Of a stretch of 64,000 nt of DNA, positions 21,443 through 33,218 are shown piece by piece (positions within the stretch are counted from its first letter, which is position 1; each line of letters opens with the position of its first letter). The translations under genes and the position numbers were made by a program. The notes beneath the pieces were generated by a model that did not search any database, was not told where the DNA came from, and was given only the letters and a program-made list of their open reading frames with translations. Source of the DNA: Rhabdophis nuchalis (lineage: Eukaryota > Chordata > Lepidosauria > Squamata > Natricidae); assembly GCA_039707465.1 (NCBI GenBank), contig CM077643.1, positions 202,083,605 to 202,147,604 of the forward strand. The letters run 5' to 3'.

Positions 21443-22436
21443 TATAGTGGACTCATTTCAATATAACAGATTCAGAAATAAACAGGAGTTTGTAGTTTGT
21501 TGTGGTGCTTCATGCATATATCATTGATGACATTCAGGTAATCAATTGGTTGAAGTCCCTGTTGAATCATTGTAGGAGAGTAGCAAATATGCTAACACTG
21601 GCATTGCCAAACTGTAGAAAAGTGAAAAAAGTTTCTTAAGTTAGCTTGTTACCTTACTGGAAGCTGAGGCTTCTGAGATGCTTGGCTCAGAAGGGAAATA
21701 TTCAGACAGACTTACTGATAGAACTAGTGGCTGTGTTGTTGTTTTTTTTTAAATGTCATCACTTGGGAGCCAGGAGACATGATTTTCATCCCAACCAAAA
21801 AAGCCCACTGCTACCTGAACTACCATTGTCAGTCTGTCTAATTTATTTATTTTCATAGATTTAAAGAACGCCCAATTCCCAACAGCCTCTAGCTCTGCAT
21901 ATGGCCAACTTCCAACAAATCAGAAGAAATTGATATTCATCTTGATTCCCTTCTCTCAGGCTGCCACTTGCAGAATCTACAATTTGGATCTCCAAAATAT
22001 AGCTCTGTATGCAGCTTCCTAAGATCTTGCCACAAATCCAGAAATTAAATTGTCAAATTTCAGTGGTATTACTTTGACCAGCTTTTTCAGGTTTACAGAT
22101 ATTTTAAGGGTGAAAATAAAGCTGTTTGCTTTATGGATGCCTCTCTGTTTGATGGTAACTCCCAAATTCTCCTTTACAAGCTAAAAAAAAAATTGGTGGT
22201 GCCTCTTCCAGATAATCGCAATAATATAAGAAGGACTTCCATACCCCATCACAAGGTCAGGAGAACCCCTGATCTCTCAAACATTGCCTACCCCATCCTA
22301 GATTTTAACTGTATTTCTCTCTGATATCTCTCCAGGCTGGGTTTCATTGTTTTGGATCTTGATTTCTACTTGAACGAGGCTACAAACTCACTGGCATATA
22401 TGATTTGACTACATAAAAACTGCTTGTGGTAAAATG
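21443..22436. other. Unique DNA, no gene seen
   Basis: AT-rich; open frames are short and featureless. Confidence 0.35.
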
Positions 22437-22437
22437 T

Positions 22438-22650
<213 letters not shown>

Positions 22651-23514
22651 CACACATCTCCAGCCTGATAAATTCTCCAGAGAAAAATCATGATGTAATT
22701 TTATCTCTGTATATATCAACTTGTTCTTTGCAATTATTTGATCAATAAGCATATGATGAATGCACATTAGTAAAATATTGATGCAACGTGCATGCTTTCC
22801 TCTCACAATCATGTAATATTGAGCACTTATCCCAAATCTTTGACCCATTCAGTGATTTGATCTACAACTCATATCTGAGATGAGCATGTTAATTGGAGCT
22901 GATGAGAGGTTTTAGCTGAAATCATCATGAGACTCACAGAATAGGAAAGGTTGAAGGGAGAATTTAAAATCTGCAAATGAACAGAGGGAAATGTATCCCT
23001 TTAGTAATGTTTATGTAAATTTAGAGATATAAATCAGATAATTTCTCAAATCCTACTTCCAATTTGGAAATGAATCTGAAATTTTAGAGAAATATTAAGA
23101 TTGGGAGAATTTCATTAATTAGCTTCAGTGACCACAATTCAGTCATGAAGAAGTGCTTTGCACATAGAAAATCTCAGTGTGATCGCCAGCAACTCCAAGT
23201 AAGTCTTAGGAAGACTAAGCCCTGAAGATCTGTTAGCACTGATGCTACTAGATGTGGTGTACTACACTGACACTACAACAGATTTCCTGGGCCAAGCAAA
23301 AACACCTGAAATTTTCAGTGTGTAGTCCTAAAATGAATGGTCAGTGCAAACTAATTATGTGTTCTCATTTATGAATTGAAGAACAGGTTCTGTTTATTGG
23401 TTGCCTTTCACACAGTCAACAGTTCTGAATGGCAGCTCCATCAGCTTAATTTCATTGTTAGCAGAACTAAGAAGAAATGAGTCCCATTGGTAAAAACGTG
23501 ACCATATAAATCTG
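22651..23514. other. Unique DNA, no gene seen
   Basis: No recognised repeat or motif-bearing frame. Confidence 0.35.
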
Positions 23515-23530
23515 CTGAATAAATAAAATA

Positions 23531-23873
23531 AAGGTAAAGGTAAAGGTTCCCCTCGCACATAAGTGCTAGTCGTTCCCAACTCTAGGGAGCAGTGCTCATC
23601 TCCATTTCAAAGCCGAAGAGCCAGCACTGTCCGAAGACATCTCCATGGTCATGTGGCCGGCATGACTAAATGCTGAAGACGCACAGAATGCTGTTACCTT
23701 CCCACCAAAGGTGGTTCCTATTTTTCTACTTGCATTTTACATGCTAGGTTGGCAGAAGCTGGGACAAGTAATGGGAGCTCACTCTGTTATGCGGCACTAG
23801 GGATTCGAACCGCCGAACTGCCGACCTTTCTGATCGACAAGCTCAGCATCTTAACCACTGAGCCACCATGTCC
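23531..23873 (-). mobile_element. Sauria SINE with perfect 16-bp target duplication
   Basis: On the minus strand the element opens GGACATGGTGGCTCAGTGG, has a Pol III B box (GGTTCGAATCC, antisense at about 23809), the 'catgccggccacatgacca' segment, and ends in (ACCTTT)n. CTGAATAAATAAAATA flanks it exactly at 23515-23530 and 23874-23889. Sauria SINEs are restricted to squamates and are thought to be mobilised by BovB LINEs. Confidence 0.97.
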
Positions 23874-23889
23874 CTGAATAAATAAAATA

Positions 23890-24357
23890 CATTAAACTAA
23901 ATAAATAATAAGATAATATTTCTGCAGATTTGTATATTATACTTTGCTCTAAGACACGGTTCCCATTCCCCATTCCGAGAACCTATATCACAGCCTGTTG
24001 GGATCTGGGCTTTGAAAGTGGAGGGTGGACGTGTGAAGCTCCATTTGTGCAAGCAGGGGGCACACACTGTCCCCTCTCCCCCACTGCTGCTGCCGCCATT
24101 GCTGGTTCACAGAGCTGGAAAGGTTGCGGATTAGTGCTCTAACAAACAGGCATTTTATTATGCTACAATTATTTTGTTAATTATAATAATTTAGTCGTTG
24201 GTTAAGTCCCTATGCCTCACTCAAACAACCATATTCCAACTCTGGTTTGAAATGAACCACAATGGATGACTTCTTAGATAATGTTAAACCATAAATTGTG
24301 GTTTATAGGGTTAAATGTCTGGAATAATAAGACTTGTTAGAATATCTATGTTTATAT
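23890..24357. other. Unique DNA, slightly GC-rich at 23990-24130
   Basis: A 70-codon open frame at 23930-24142 shows no family feature. Not called as a gene. Confidence 0.35.
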
Positions 24358-24475
24358 TAGAATCTGGTGTAGTATAGCGGTTAAGGGAACTGGGAGACAC
24401 AGGTTCTATTACTCGTTTAGACACGGAAACCGATTGGTTGAGTGATTTGGACCAGTCATTTTCTTTCAACTCTAA
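24358..24475 (+). mobile_element. Degraded tRNA-derived SINE
   Basis: 'ctggtgtagtatagcggtta' followed by 'ggttctattactcgtttag' and 'gtgatttggaccagtcatt' matches the SINE type at 4147 and 51503. Confidence 0.55.
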
Positions 24476-24585
24476 ACTGAGAAGTTGGAAAGCTTCTATC
24501 TACCATCCCACACTAGACCAATATAGTAGATTATGATCCATAGCTTTCATTGAGAAGACTTTCATCCTGCAATGGAATGATTTGA

Positions 24586-24586
<1 letters not shown>

Positions 24587-24649
<63 letters not shown>

Positions 24650-24656
24650 GAGGAGG
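24587..24656. repeat. (GAT)n then (GGA)n microsatellite
   Basis: About 19 uninterrupted GAT units and then four GGA units. Confidence 0.95.
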
Positions 24657-25836
24657 AATGAATGACAGGAGGCAGGATTTGTGAACTCAGCTAAAATGTA
24701 GCATCGTCAGTGTCATGCCAATAGAAAAGCAAAGTCTCTGCTGCCCCAATCCTTACCATCTGAATTGCAAGCTTGGGGAAGAGAGCAATGTACAGATGAG
24801 AGGCGATAAATACTTAGAAATACAATTAGAGATACTTAGGCTTTGCAGATCTGCTTAGATGTGATAATAAGATTCATTTCTGTCATTCAAAAACTGCAGC
24901 CAGCCCAGTCCTGCTGACTTCAAAATACTTGGATTTAGACCCTCCTTTCTGTTCAACTGTTAAATTTAATTGACTTTCTTAAACAACCCATTTGGTTGCT
25001 CTTTTTGTCACGCTGACAATAACCAAAGAAGACAGTCTGCAGACCCACCAGAGTAGCAAGTAAATTCTTTCTGTTTTCTTCTTCTCCCCAAATACCAAGT
25101 TTGAGTGGGCCAGGAAGATGAAATATAATTATGGCTGATTCTATCCTCATCAGTGAAGAAACGAGCGATGGCCATTGGAATAGGAGGCGGGCAATTTAGA
25201 TGCCAAATTGGTGACTCCTGCTCGCAGGGAATTATAGTAATCAATTCTCTGTGGTTACGAAGGCATGAACTACTGCTGAGAGGTCGCCATGGGATAATAA
25301 AAGGGCATGTCACAACTGGCACAAATTGCATGGCTAAAAAAAAAAGAGACTCCCAAAGCCAACATGCAACTTCCCATGAAAAGGGTGTGACTGTGTTGAC
25401 AAGACTTCCAGTTCGACTTTTTGCTTCTAAATAATGATTGTCACCAAGCAAAGGGAGGGGAGGGCAGGAGAGGAAAGGTTGAAATGAAATTTCTCTCCAT
25501 AGTGAGCTCAGTCCCCGACATTTCCCCTAACAGCCTGGAGATAATCATTCAAATTCTTCTTCAAAGGAAAGGAGTTGTGGGCTCCACCCAAGGGAAATAC
25601 CTACTTTTCTTCTAGCAACAAACTAGTAATATTCTTACCAGTGTTTATAAAAATTGCAAGACAGGTTGTTTTGCTGACTACTCAAACTTCAGAAACAGAA
25701 AATAAAGCCAACTAGTTATCATATTTTTCTTTCTGATGGGATGGGGAGGGGGACAATGTTTGAGGATAACATTAAAAGTCAGAGCATGGCATGTTATTTT
25801 TAAGTTTTAAAATTGTATCCATCCATCCATCCTGAT
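24657..25836. other. Non-repetitive DNA with a high-complexity block 25090-25400
   Basis: No gene assigned. Between about 25090 and 25400 the sequence is repeat-free, has CpGs (AACGAGCGATGGCC, GAGGTCGCCATGGG, CTGCTCGCAGGG) and is open on both strands: minus 25008-25451 (147 codons) and plus 25153-25434 (93 codons). Neither protein shows a domain I know. Dense homeobox-like motifs (ATAATTATGG, GTAATCAATTC) suggest a conserved enhancer rather than an exon. Confidence 0.4.
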
Positions 25837-26271
25837 CAGGGGTGGGTTCCTGCCAGTTCTAAGTTCTTCTATAGAAGAGGTTCCACAAATCTACAGTGTC
25901 ATTTAGAACCAGTTCCAGCTCCCCACCCCTGCCTGTCTGCACATCATCAAGACAAAGAGCGAGAGGAGGAATTCTGAGAGTTGAAGTCCACAAGTCTTAA
26001 AGCTGTCAGGTTTGAACACCCCTGGGGTTTTTTTTTCTAAAGGGTTAGGGGTGCAAGGGTCTTGTAACTTGACAGCTTTAAGACTTGCGTGTTTCAAATG
26101 CCAGAGTTTCTGAGCCAACATTTTGGTTGCTAAGCAAGAGCGTTGTTAAGTAAGTTTCACCACCGTTTACAAGTTGGCCACGTCCACTCGGTCACATGGC
26201 TGGCAAGCCATTCCCACAAAGCAGGCCACACGTACAGAATAGGTTCTAAAAATTTTTGAAACCCACCACTG
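25837..26271. mobile_element. hAT-like element, 435 bp, perfect 8-bp target duplication
   Basis: The ends are CAGGGGTGGGTTCC and GAAACCCACCACTG. ATCCTGAT flanks both ends exactly (25829-25836, 26272-26279). The interior contains a second fold-back (GAGTTGAAGTCCACAAGTC... and its inverted partner ...GACTTGCGTGTTTCAA). It is shared with the copy at 37769-38209. Non-autonomous. Confidence 0.93.
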
Positions 26272-26298
26272 ATCCTGATGTTATACATCACATATCTC

Positions 26299-26435
26299 CA
26301 GTGGTGGGATTCAGACAGTTCGCACCACTTCGGGAGAACTGGTTGTTAACTTTTTGAGCAATTTGGTGAATTGGGTGTTGGAAGAAATCATTAGGGCAGA
26401 GAACTGGTTGTTAAATTATTTGAATCCCACCACTG
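26299..26435. mobile_element. 137-bp hAT-like MITE
   Basis: The termini CAGTGGTGGGATTCA and TGAATCCCACCACTG are perfect inverted repeats over 14-15 bp. 'agaactggttgttaa' occurs twice inside. The flanking octamers CATATCTC and TCCCTTTG do not match. It lies only 27 bp from the end of the 25837 element. Confidence 0.8.
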
Positions 26436-26531
26436 TCCCTTTGCCCTATAAAGAACATCTATAAATTAAGGGCAAAGGTTTAGCAACAACACCAAAAGAA
26501 GTTCTTAAGACATTTTTCCACAAATCGAGGA

Positions 26532-26640
26532 GAAAGGAAAATCTCATTGTGGTCATATTTTCTATATACACATACACACGAATATAGACAAAAGAAAAAA
26601 CTCATTGTGGTCATATTTTCTATATACACACACAGTCTAT
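26532..26640. repeat. 58-bp tandem duplication
   Basis: The 30-base block starting CTCATTGTGGTCATATTT occurs at 26543-26572 and identically at 26601-26630, with similar A/G-rich lead-ins, giving a tandem unit of 58 bp. Confidence 0.9.
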
Positions 26641-29150
26641 CCTTTTAATATAAACAGGGTATATTTATAAAGCTTAAGGAAATATGAAACAGATTCACTG
26701 TTTTTTCAACACCAAAAAGCCACGTCAAGACTGATAAGCAATTACACAGCAAACCCCATCCTATTTCTTCAGGGACTTGGACAGAGAACTCTATTTTTAT
26801 TGCACAAAAGTCAATATAACAACCACAAGACTAGACATATACAGCACTCTTGCTCACAATCCCTTCTGGTGTATTGACTGCTAGTATTTCCTCTTTGACT
26901 TCATTTTAAAAGGAAACCAAGACCTACATTTGCCTGTGGGTATAGGGAAAGGAGTGGGAGAACTAACATGTTACCTTTACCCAACAGTTTTGGGGTATTC
27001 CCTAATGTCCATTTTTATTCATGTCCTATAGACCTTGAACATGTCAATACATCATGCAGTCCATGTAAAATTTTTTGAAAGTAAGCGCCATAGTTTTGCA
27101 TGGATCTTCAGTCATATAAGGAAGTATAAAAGGTTCCTGCTGTGCTACTCAAAATACACCTTCTAAGATAAATAGACAAACTTCAGAATATAACTATTAG
27201 ACCAAGGAATGATTTAAAAGGCAAACTGTTTCAAAAGAAATTTGAAGTTTTTTGTAAAAGCATCCAAAAGCCCCTTTCCTGCAGAAGAATATTTTATTTT
27301 TAATCTCCACCTTTTGGATTATCATTGTGGTAATTATTCTTGTTATGTACTCATTTTAAAGTGCAGATGTATACATATGTCTAGTCAATTATCAGTTCAT
27401 TTAATAGGCCTTATTGTCTGATAAGCAGCTGGAGTATTGCAATCTAACAGTGCAATTTTATACAGCCCTATTTAAAAGTCCAGTTTAGTTTAACAGGGTT
27501 CACAAATTTAGAACGGTAGGCAGCAATTGGAAATTCACTTTCCAAATCCGATGAGATGTACTTCTGAATTGATAGGTGCAGGATTACATTTTAAGGGGGA
27601 AATCTACTATTGCAAGTTCTAGGTCTTTCTAGTCCATCCCCTGCCCTTCCACAGCGGCATAACTCTACTAGGAGCCACTGCCTAGGAGATGGCTCTCCAT
27701 ATATCACTTTTCAGGTCTCAAAATTCTTCTTAAGAGCTGCAACCATTAGAGGAGAACGCTGTAACCTTCCTTAGTTAAGCTATTGGCGATCCATTGCTAT
27801 GATACTATGATAATAATAATAATAATTTTTATTTTTATTTTTAACGTTTCTTCCTGTAGTACTTGTGTTTTGGTCTGTGACCGTAAATAAAAGTGTATTG
27901 TACTTCAAAGGGTTCCTCAACTACTCCTTTTTCTCTGCTACAAGAATTATTTTCTTAAATTTCCATTTTATTATTAGAAAATACAAAATATCCTTAATTA
28001 ACATTAATGTATGGAATCATCTGAATAATAATCTTAGAAGATGTTTTTACACTATTGGTCTTTAGCTGTTGTGACCATCTAAAATGTAATTGCCCTCATG
28101 TTTTGCACCAGTAAGCTTTATACCTTAACCCAATTCTTTGTTTTTTATTTGTTTCTACTGACAGGGAGAGGCAGGGTTATCAAGGAAGTACCATTGGTTG
28201 TATTATCTTTCATAAATGTGTAAAAAATTCTTTTTGAAGCAACCATTATTGATGATTATTACTATATATTTGGTTGCAGATACTAATGCCAAACTATAAA
28301 TTAAACACCAAAATAGAATTAAGCGGGGGGTGGGGGGCGGGAAGCAACCCTGACAGAGCTCCTCACACAGAGACCTTTTTGTTGACCACGGATGCTCTGT
28401 AAAAATGAGAGAAAGAATACCAGCAAGCGACTTTTTGAGAAGACAGGAGAAAAATGATTCATTTTCAAGAAAAATATGGGGTATTTGTTTATGATTTCAT
28501 TGTGCATGAGAAAAATGCTGTCTTCTTTAGTTCTCTAGAAAATGAGTAGGACCATCACCCTGAGCCATTTCCTTAGTTTAGCAATATATAATGCAAATAC
28601 CTTATACAGAGATATTTACATACTGTATGTACGGTATATTCACAATATATTTTCACAATGCAAATCTCCATGACCTCACAAATTGGATCTCTTTATGTCC
28701 TGTTAATCAAGGAAAATGTCAAATTCTTCTTGCATACCAACATGCCTGCCATTATAACTGTCTATTAGATAGGCAACTCCAAAGAGAACAGCTAAAGTTC
28801 ATTTTGTATGTTACCCAAATTACCAAATGGTGCATGGCCACTTAAGTTGGTTATTGTAGGACTTGGGAGCCATCCTTCAATAGAAAAGAATGAGTGATTA
28901 TAAAGTCTGACTTTAGGGAGAACATCAGTACAGACCGACTTTTAAATGCAGATCAAAGGAGGAGATGCGTATGCATGGCAATTTGGTGTGGACTTAGCTT
29001 TAGATCAAATATGATTCCTAAAATCATATGGTTATAACTTCATAAAGATCACGCTGTGACTTTTATATCTACAAAACCACTACAAAAATAATTGAGGAAA
29101 TGTGTTCCTGTGTATCTGTTGGTTTTATTTGTGAACATAGCAAAACTTTC
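26641..29150. other. Unique AT-rich DNA, no gene seen
   Basis: A (ATA)n run lies at 27809-27827 and a short G run at 28324-28338. Nothing else is recognised. Open frames are below 85 codons and featureless. Confidence 0.4.
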
Positions 29151-29194
29151 CTGATTTTCAAATTTGAGTTTTTTTGTACCCTTGGGACATCAGC

Positions 29195-29420
29195 AGCAAA
29201 TTACAATTTGAGCTCAGATGTTTAGGAAAGCCAAAAGGCATTGTTTTAGTTTTGCTGCATTTAAATCCAGTTTGTTTTCTTGGATCCAGTCTGTCAAAAT
29301 CTTTTTGCAGTTCAGTCGTTCTGCGAGAAACAGATTTGCCATTAAAATGCACAGTCGTGCCATCTGCATAAAAGTATAGAACGGTAATGACACATCCATG
29401 CAAAAAATCATTAATAAGAG
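29195..29420 (-). pseudogene. Decayed non-LTR reverse transcriptase fragment
   Basis: On the minus strand, two frames together spell the heart of a LINE reverse transcriptase. LINDFLHG leads to VLYFYADGTTV (motif C, where the catalytic YADD has become YADG), then LQKDFDRLD. In the shifted frame ILTDWIQENKLDLNAAKLK follows (the motif D/E region). At least one frameshift lies between them. The fragment ends near 29195, with a purine tract on the other side (29500). The clade is uncertain: not the L2 family abundant here, since its KTEWL-type motif is absent. It has no coding potential now. Confidence 0.65.
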
Positions 29421-29499
29421 AGAAAGTCGGAATGAGTGACACCCCTCCGGGAGGGGGAGGAGGAGAGGATGTTAACTGACACCTTTTACTGACAAACAG

Positions 29500-29502
29500 A
29501 GG

Positions 29503-29570
<68 letters not shown>
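29500..29570. repeat. (GA)n microsatellite
   Basis: About 35 GA units with one GGG interruption. Minus-strand Ser/Leu-rich open frames across it are artefacts. Confidence 0.96.
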
Positions 29571-29985
29571 CTTGAGGTTTGCTGGGGAGAAACTGGCCTT
29601 CTGACAACAGACATGCTGAAGCACCAGGAACCTGTTTTCTCTAGGAAAAAAATATTACAGGTCTGAAGCTTCAGCAAATCTAGTTCAGTTTCTGCCAAAG
29701 CAATGTACTTCTTAAGCAGTTTGTAAGATCAGCAGAGGCAATTGCTGCCATTATGCAGGGTTAAATACTGTAGTTTAGGGTACAGTATTGGGTAGTTTAT
29801 TGTAACAAAATTGGGACAGCATATCTGAAATTGTACCAACCTACTATTTAATTTTTCTAATTTTCGGTTGTTTTCAGTAATTATTTATAATAGGGATAAT
29901 CAAATTCTCTGTTCTCTGGGACAACTCAACTGACTGGAATTTGGAAAGGGCAGGTACACAATAATGTGGACAAATATTGGAACAC
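29571..29985. other. Unique DNA, nothing recognised
   Basis: No gene or repeat seen. Confidence 0.35.
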
Positions 29986-30362
29986 TGCTATCATGTCTCC
30001 TCTGGTCCTTCTCTTCACTAGACTAGCCATGCCCAGTTTCTGTAACTGTTCTTCATATATAAGTCCCTTAATCATCTTGGTTGCTCTTCTCTGCACTCAG
30101 TATGTCCACAGTATTTTGCTGGCCTACTAATTTAGTCACTATGTTGAAGAATGAAATAGGATTGGTTTGGCATGATCTGTTTTTAACAAACCCATGCTGA
30201 CTTCTAGTTATCACTTTACTTGTTTCTAGATCAGTTTTTTAAACTATCTTTTCTAGTATCTTTCCAGGTATTGATGTTAGGCTGATTGGTCTGTAGTTTC
30301 CTGGGTCTGGATATTTTCCTTTTTTGAAGCTCTTTTCCAGTCCTCTAGTAGTTCCCCGGTGT
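29986..30362 (-). mobile_element. Old CR1-like LINE fragment, antisense
   Basis: Phrases such as 'ccatgcccagtttctgtaac', 'tggttgctcttctctgcac', 'aacaaacccatgctgactt' and 'ggtattgatgttaggctg' are recurrent in antisense CR1-type repeats of sauropsids. No open frame survives. The family assignment is from memory and may be off at subfamily level. Confidence 0.5.
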
Positions 30363-31110
30363 TCCGGGTTTTTTTAAAAAAATATAATGAAGGAAGAAGA
30401 ATTGTATGAAGCTGCTCTTTCATCAGAATCCGTGCTGGGGTTGTGATTCCTTTCAGTTGCTTTGTAGCAGCCGAAGGAAATGGCTAGTTCTACATAAGGG
30501 TAAGGAGAAGACAAATGAAACTGATATTCCTACAAAGCTGTCTCCATGTTCCATCCCTCATAGATACATTTTGTGTTTAATGGCTTGAAATTCTTCCTGA
30601 CCCAGAGAAGCTAATCTTTTTGAATCATGCCTTGAATTTATATGCCTTGAAAATGATTGATACTTCTGTCAATTAATGGTTGCTCATAGATTCAGCCACA
30701 GTGAGATGGTGCTAGCATCAGTGGGTTTAAAATAAGAACACCCACACTTTGTTTAAGAACTACTTTTTACAAGATGAGAAGTAAACAGTTTGAGGCCAGA
30801 CTAATCCATGAAAATAACAAAGGTCACGGTTATCGCTCCTCCTCTTGATAAGCACAAGACCTCCAGTCTACTAAACTGCACAGGTAAGAAAAAGAAGTAC
30901 CAGAAGGGAACCATAATTTAATGTACAAAGGGCTTGCATTTGAAGCCTGGCAATGGTTGGATTTTTTTTTCTTAGTAGTTTTCCCTCCTTCAATAAGCTG
31001 ACTTACCTGAAACCTGAGACCTTGAATCCTGTCTGTGTTTTTGTAGTTCAAGTAGTACCTAAGACAAACCTGACATTCAATAGCAGCAACAGGTCATTTC
31101 ATTCTGTCCC
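30363..31110. other. Unique DNA, no gene seen
   Basis: Short open frames only. Confidence 0.35.
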
Positions 31111-31120
31111 CTTAAATAGA

Positions 31121-31481
31121 TAGGGACATAATAGGGATGTGGTGGCTAAGTGGCTAAGACACTGAGCTTGTTGATCAGAAAAGTCGGCAGTTTGGCGGTG
31201 TAAATCCCTAGCCCCGCATAACAGAGTGAGCTCCCATTACTTGTCCCAGCTTCTGCCAACTTAGCAGTTCGAAAGCACGTAAAAATGCAAGTACAAAAAT
31301 AGGGACCACCTTTGGTGGGAAGGTAACTGTGTTCCGTGTGCTTAGTGCATTTAGTCATGCCGGCCACATGACGACAGAGACATCTTTGGACAACGCTGGC
31401 TCTTTGACTTTGAAACAGAGATGAGCACCACTCCCTAGAGTCAGGAACGTATGTGCAAGGGGAACCTTTACCTTTACCTTT
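31121..31481 (+). mobile_element. Sauria SINE
   Basis: The head is GGATGTGGTGGCTAAGTGGC, preceded by a small partial duplication of its first bases (AGGGACATAATAGGGATG). The element has the usual 'tgccggccacatgacgac' core and (ACCTTT)n tail. TTAAATAGA at 31112-31120 and 31480-31488 is a likely target duplication. It is more diverged than the copy at 23531. Confidence 0.93.
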
Positions 31482-31489
31482 AAATAGAG

Positions 31490-32400
31490 CAGCAGTCAGA
31501 GTCTGCCTTCCTTCCCTCTCTCCTTGAGGTAAGAAAGTTATTCACATATCCTCGGTCAGAAAACCTCATAAATACCTCTAAACATTCTCTGTTATGTAAC
31601 CTCCTCCCTCCAACTATTTGATAATAATTCAATAAAAAGTGGATGACGTTTCATGAAGCTACCAATGCTTACAGGTGCAGCTAATTCTGGTATTTATTTT
31701 TGATATTCATTATTTATACCTTGACTTTCGATTCAATAAAAACTTACAATGGTTTGCAAACATGGCATCCATAAAACATTCTTCCTCAACAGAAACAACC
31801 TAACCCAAACACAAGTCTTGAAGTGAGAATAATTCCTATATTATTTAGACATCAATAGGTCTGTCCTGACTGGGTTCCAAAATACTATAAGAGAAGATAT
31901 CATCTGGATTTCTGCAGGCAAGGTAGGTATTCCACAGGAGAGGTTCATAACTCATAAAACTGTGACCTTACGGGGAGGGGATATTTTCAACCTCCCATTC
32001 TGGACTAAATAGTTGGGTTCTTTATCCCTGTAGCAGGCAATTCTGCAAATACCTAGGTGCCAAGCCTATGTTTATAGATATGCTTGCTTTGAAGAAGTGC
32101 AAGGAAACATAAGTAGCACCGTTCTAAGCTTTTCGGGTACATACAGGACAAGCAGTGCAAATGTTCACTTAGTTATATGAGCTAATGTTAGACTACTTCT
32201 GTTACTTTATTAATTATCATAAAGAGAGATGGGCAAAGTATCTATTTTACACGCACCCCTAACCCCTCAAGCAGCTGGATTCAAACAGAAACAATACAAT
32301 AGCTTCTGAAACTATTTGAAGATCTCAGGTCCTCTAAATGAGCCAGTATGGAGATTCCACAATTCATTTCAAGCTCTCTTGCTCTGCAAAGGCAACCCTC
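31490..32400. other. Unique DNA, no gene seen
   Basis: No repeat signature or motif-bearing frame recognised. Confidence 0.35.
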
Positions 32401-32405
32401 CCAGC

Positions 32406-33218
32406 CAGAAGTTGTATTCAGCAGATTCTGACCAGTTTTGGAGAACTGGCACCATATTTTTCAGAGTATAAGATGCACCTTTTTTCCGTTAAAATAGAGG
32501 CTGAAAATCTGGGTGCATCTTATACACTGAATACAGCATTTTTTGCCTCCTGAAACCCCACTCCCTTCACCAAAACAGCTTTTAGGAGGCTTTCAGAGTG
32601 CTCCTGGGGGTTGGGGATGGCAGAGATGAGCAAAAACAGGCCGTTTTTTGCTTAATTTTGCCCCCCCCCAGCCCCCAGGAGCACTCTAAAGGCCCTCTAA
32701 AGGCTAGCGATGCCCTTTTTTTGGACAAAAAGTGGGCATGTTTTTGCAAAAAATGGGCTGTTTTTTGCTCATTTTTGGCCACCCTCCCTCCCCCCCGGAC
32801 CACTCTACAAGCCTCCTAAACGCTATTCATGCCCTTTGGGGGGGGGGGGGAATGGGCCCATTTTTTGAAAAATGGGCCGTTTTTGAGATGTTTGCAGAAT
32901 GCAAAAACTTTTTTTAAAAAATTTGACTCTTCAAAACCTTGGTGTGCCTTACACTCCAAAAAATATGGTAGTTCGGAGAACCGGCAAATACCACCTCTGA
33001 TTTCCCCTGCCCCCCATCTATTCTTTGCCTCCTGAGTCCCAGCTGATAGGGAGGAAATGGGATTTTGCAGTATCCTTTCCCTGGAGTGGGAAGGGAAGGG
33101 AGATTTTATAGTATCCTTTCCCTGCCACGCCCACCAAGCTACACCCACCAAGCCGCACCACGCCCACCATGCCATGCCCACAGAACAGATAGTAAAAAAA
33201 AATTGAATCCCACCCCTG
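32406..33218. mobile_element. hAT-like element split by another DNA element
   Basis: The left part (TTCAGCAGATTCTGACCAG, then GGAGAACTGGC) and the right part (GTTCGGAGAACCGGC, CACGCCCACCAAGC repeats, then TTGAATCCCACCCCTG) are the two halves of one common squamate element. They are separated by the insertion 32451-32969. The right terminus matches the CAGTGGTGGGATTCAA type. The left terminus is decayed and no target duplication is clear. Confidence 0.65.
32451..32969. mobile_element. TIR element with 'GAGTATAAGATGCACC' ends
   Basis: The ends ACCATATTTTTCAGAGTATA and, in reverse complement of the right, ACCATATTTTTTGGAGTGTA form about 25-bp inverted repeats. The interior repeats 'gcccccaggagcactct'-type phrases in both orientations and G/C homopolymer runs. 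It is the same family as 16971-18793. The several open frames on both strands are artefacts of the fold-back. Confidence 0.8.

Noticed and set aside
23790..23873. tRNA gene on the minus strand
   Set aside because: Head of the Sauria SINE with exact 16-bp target duplications around the whole element.
26040..26060. Interstitial telomere-like TTAGGG
   Set aside because: Only a single GGGTTAGGGG occurrence inside a hAT-like element, repeated in its relative at 37950.
29986..30362. Host exon (protein-like conserved phrases)
   Set aside because: The phrases recur as an antisense CR1-type repeat and no frame is open.
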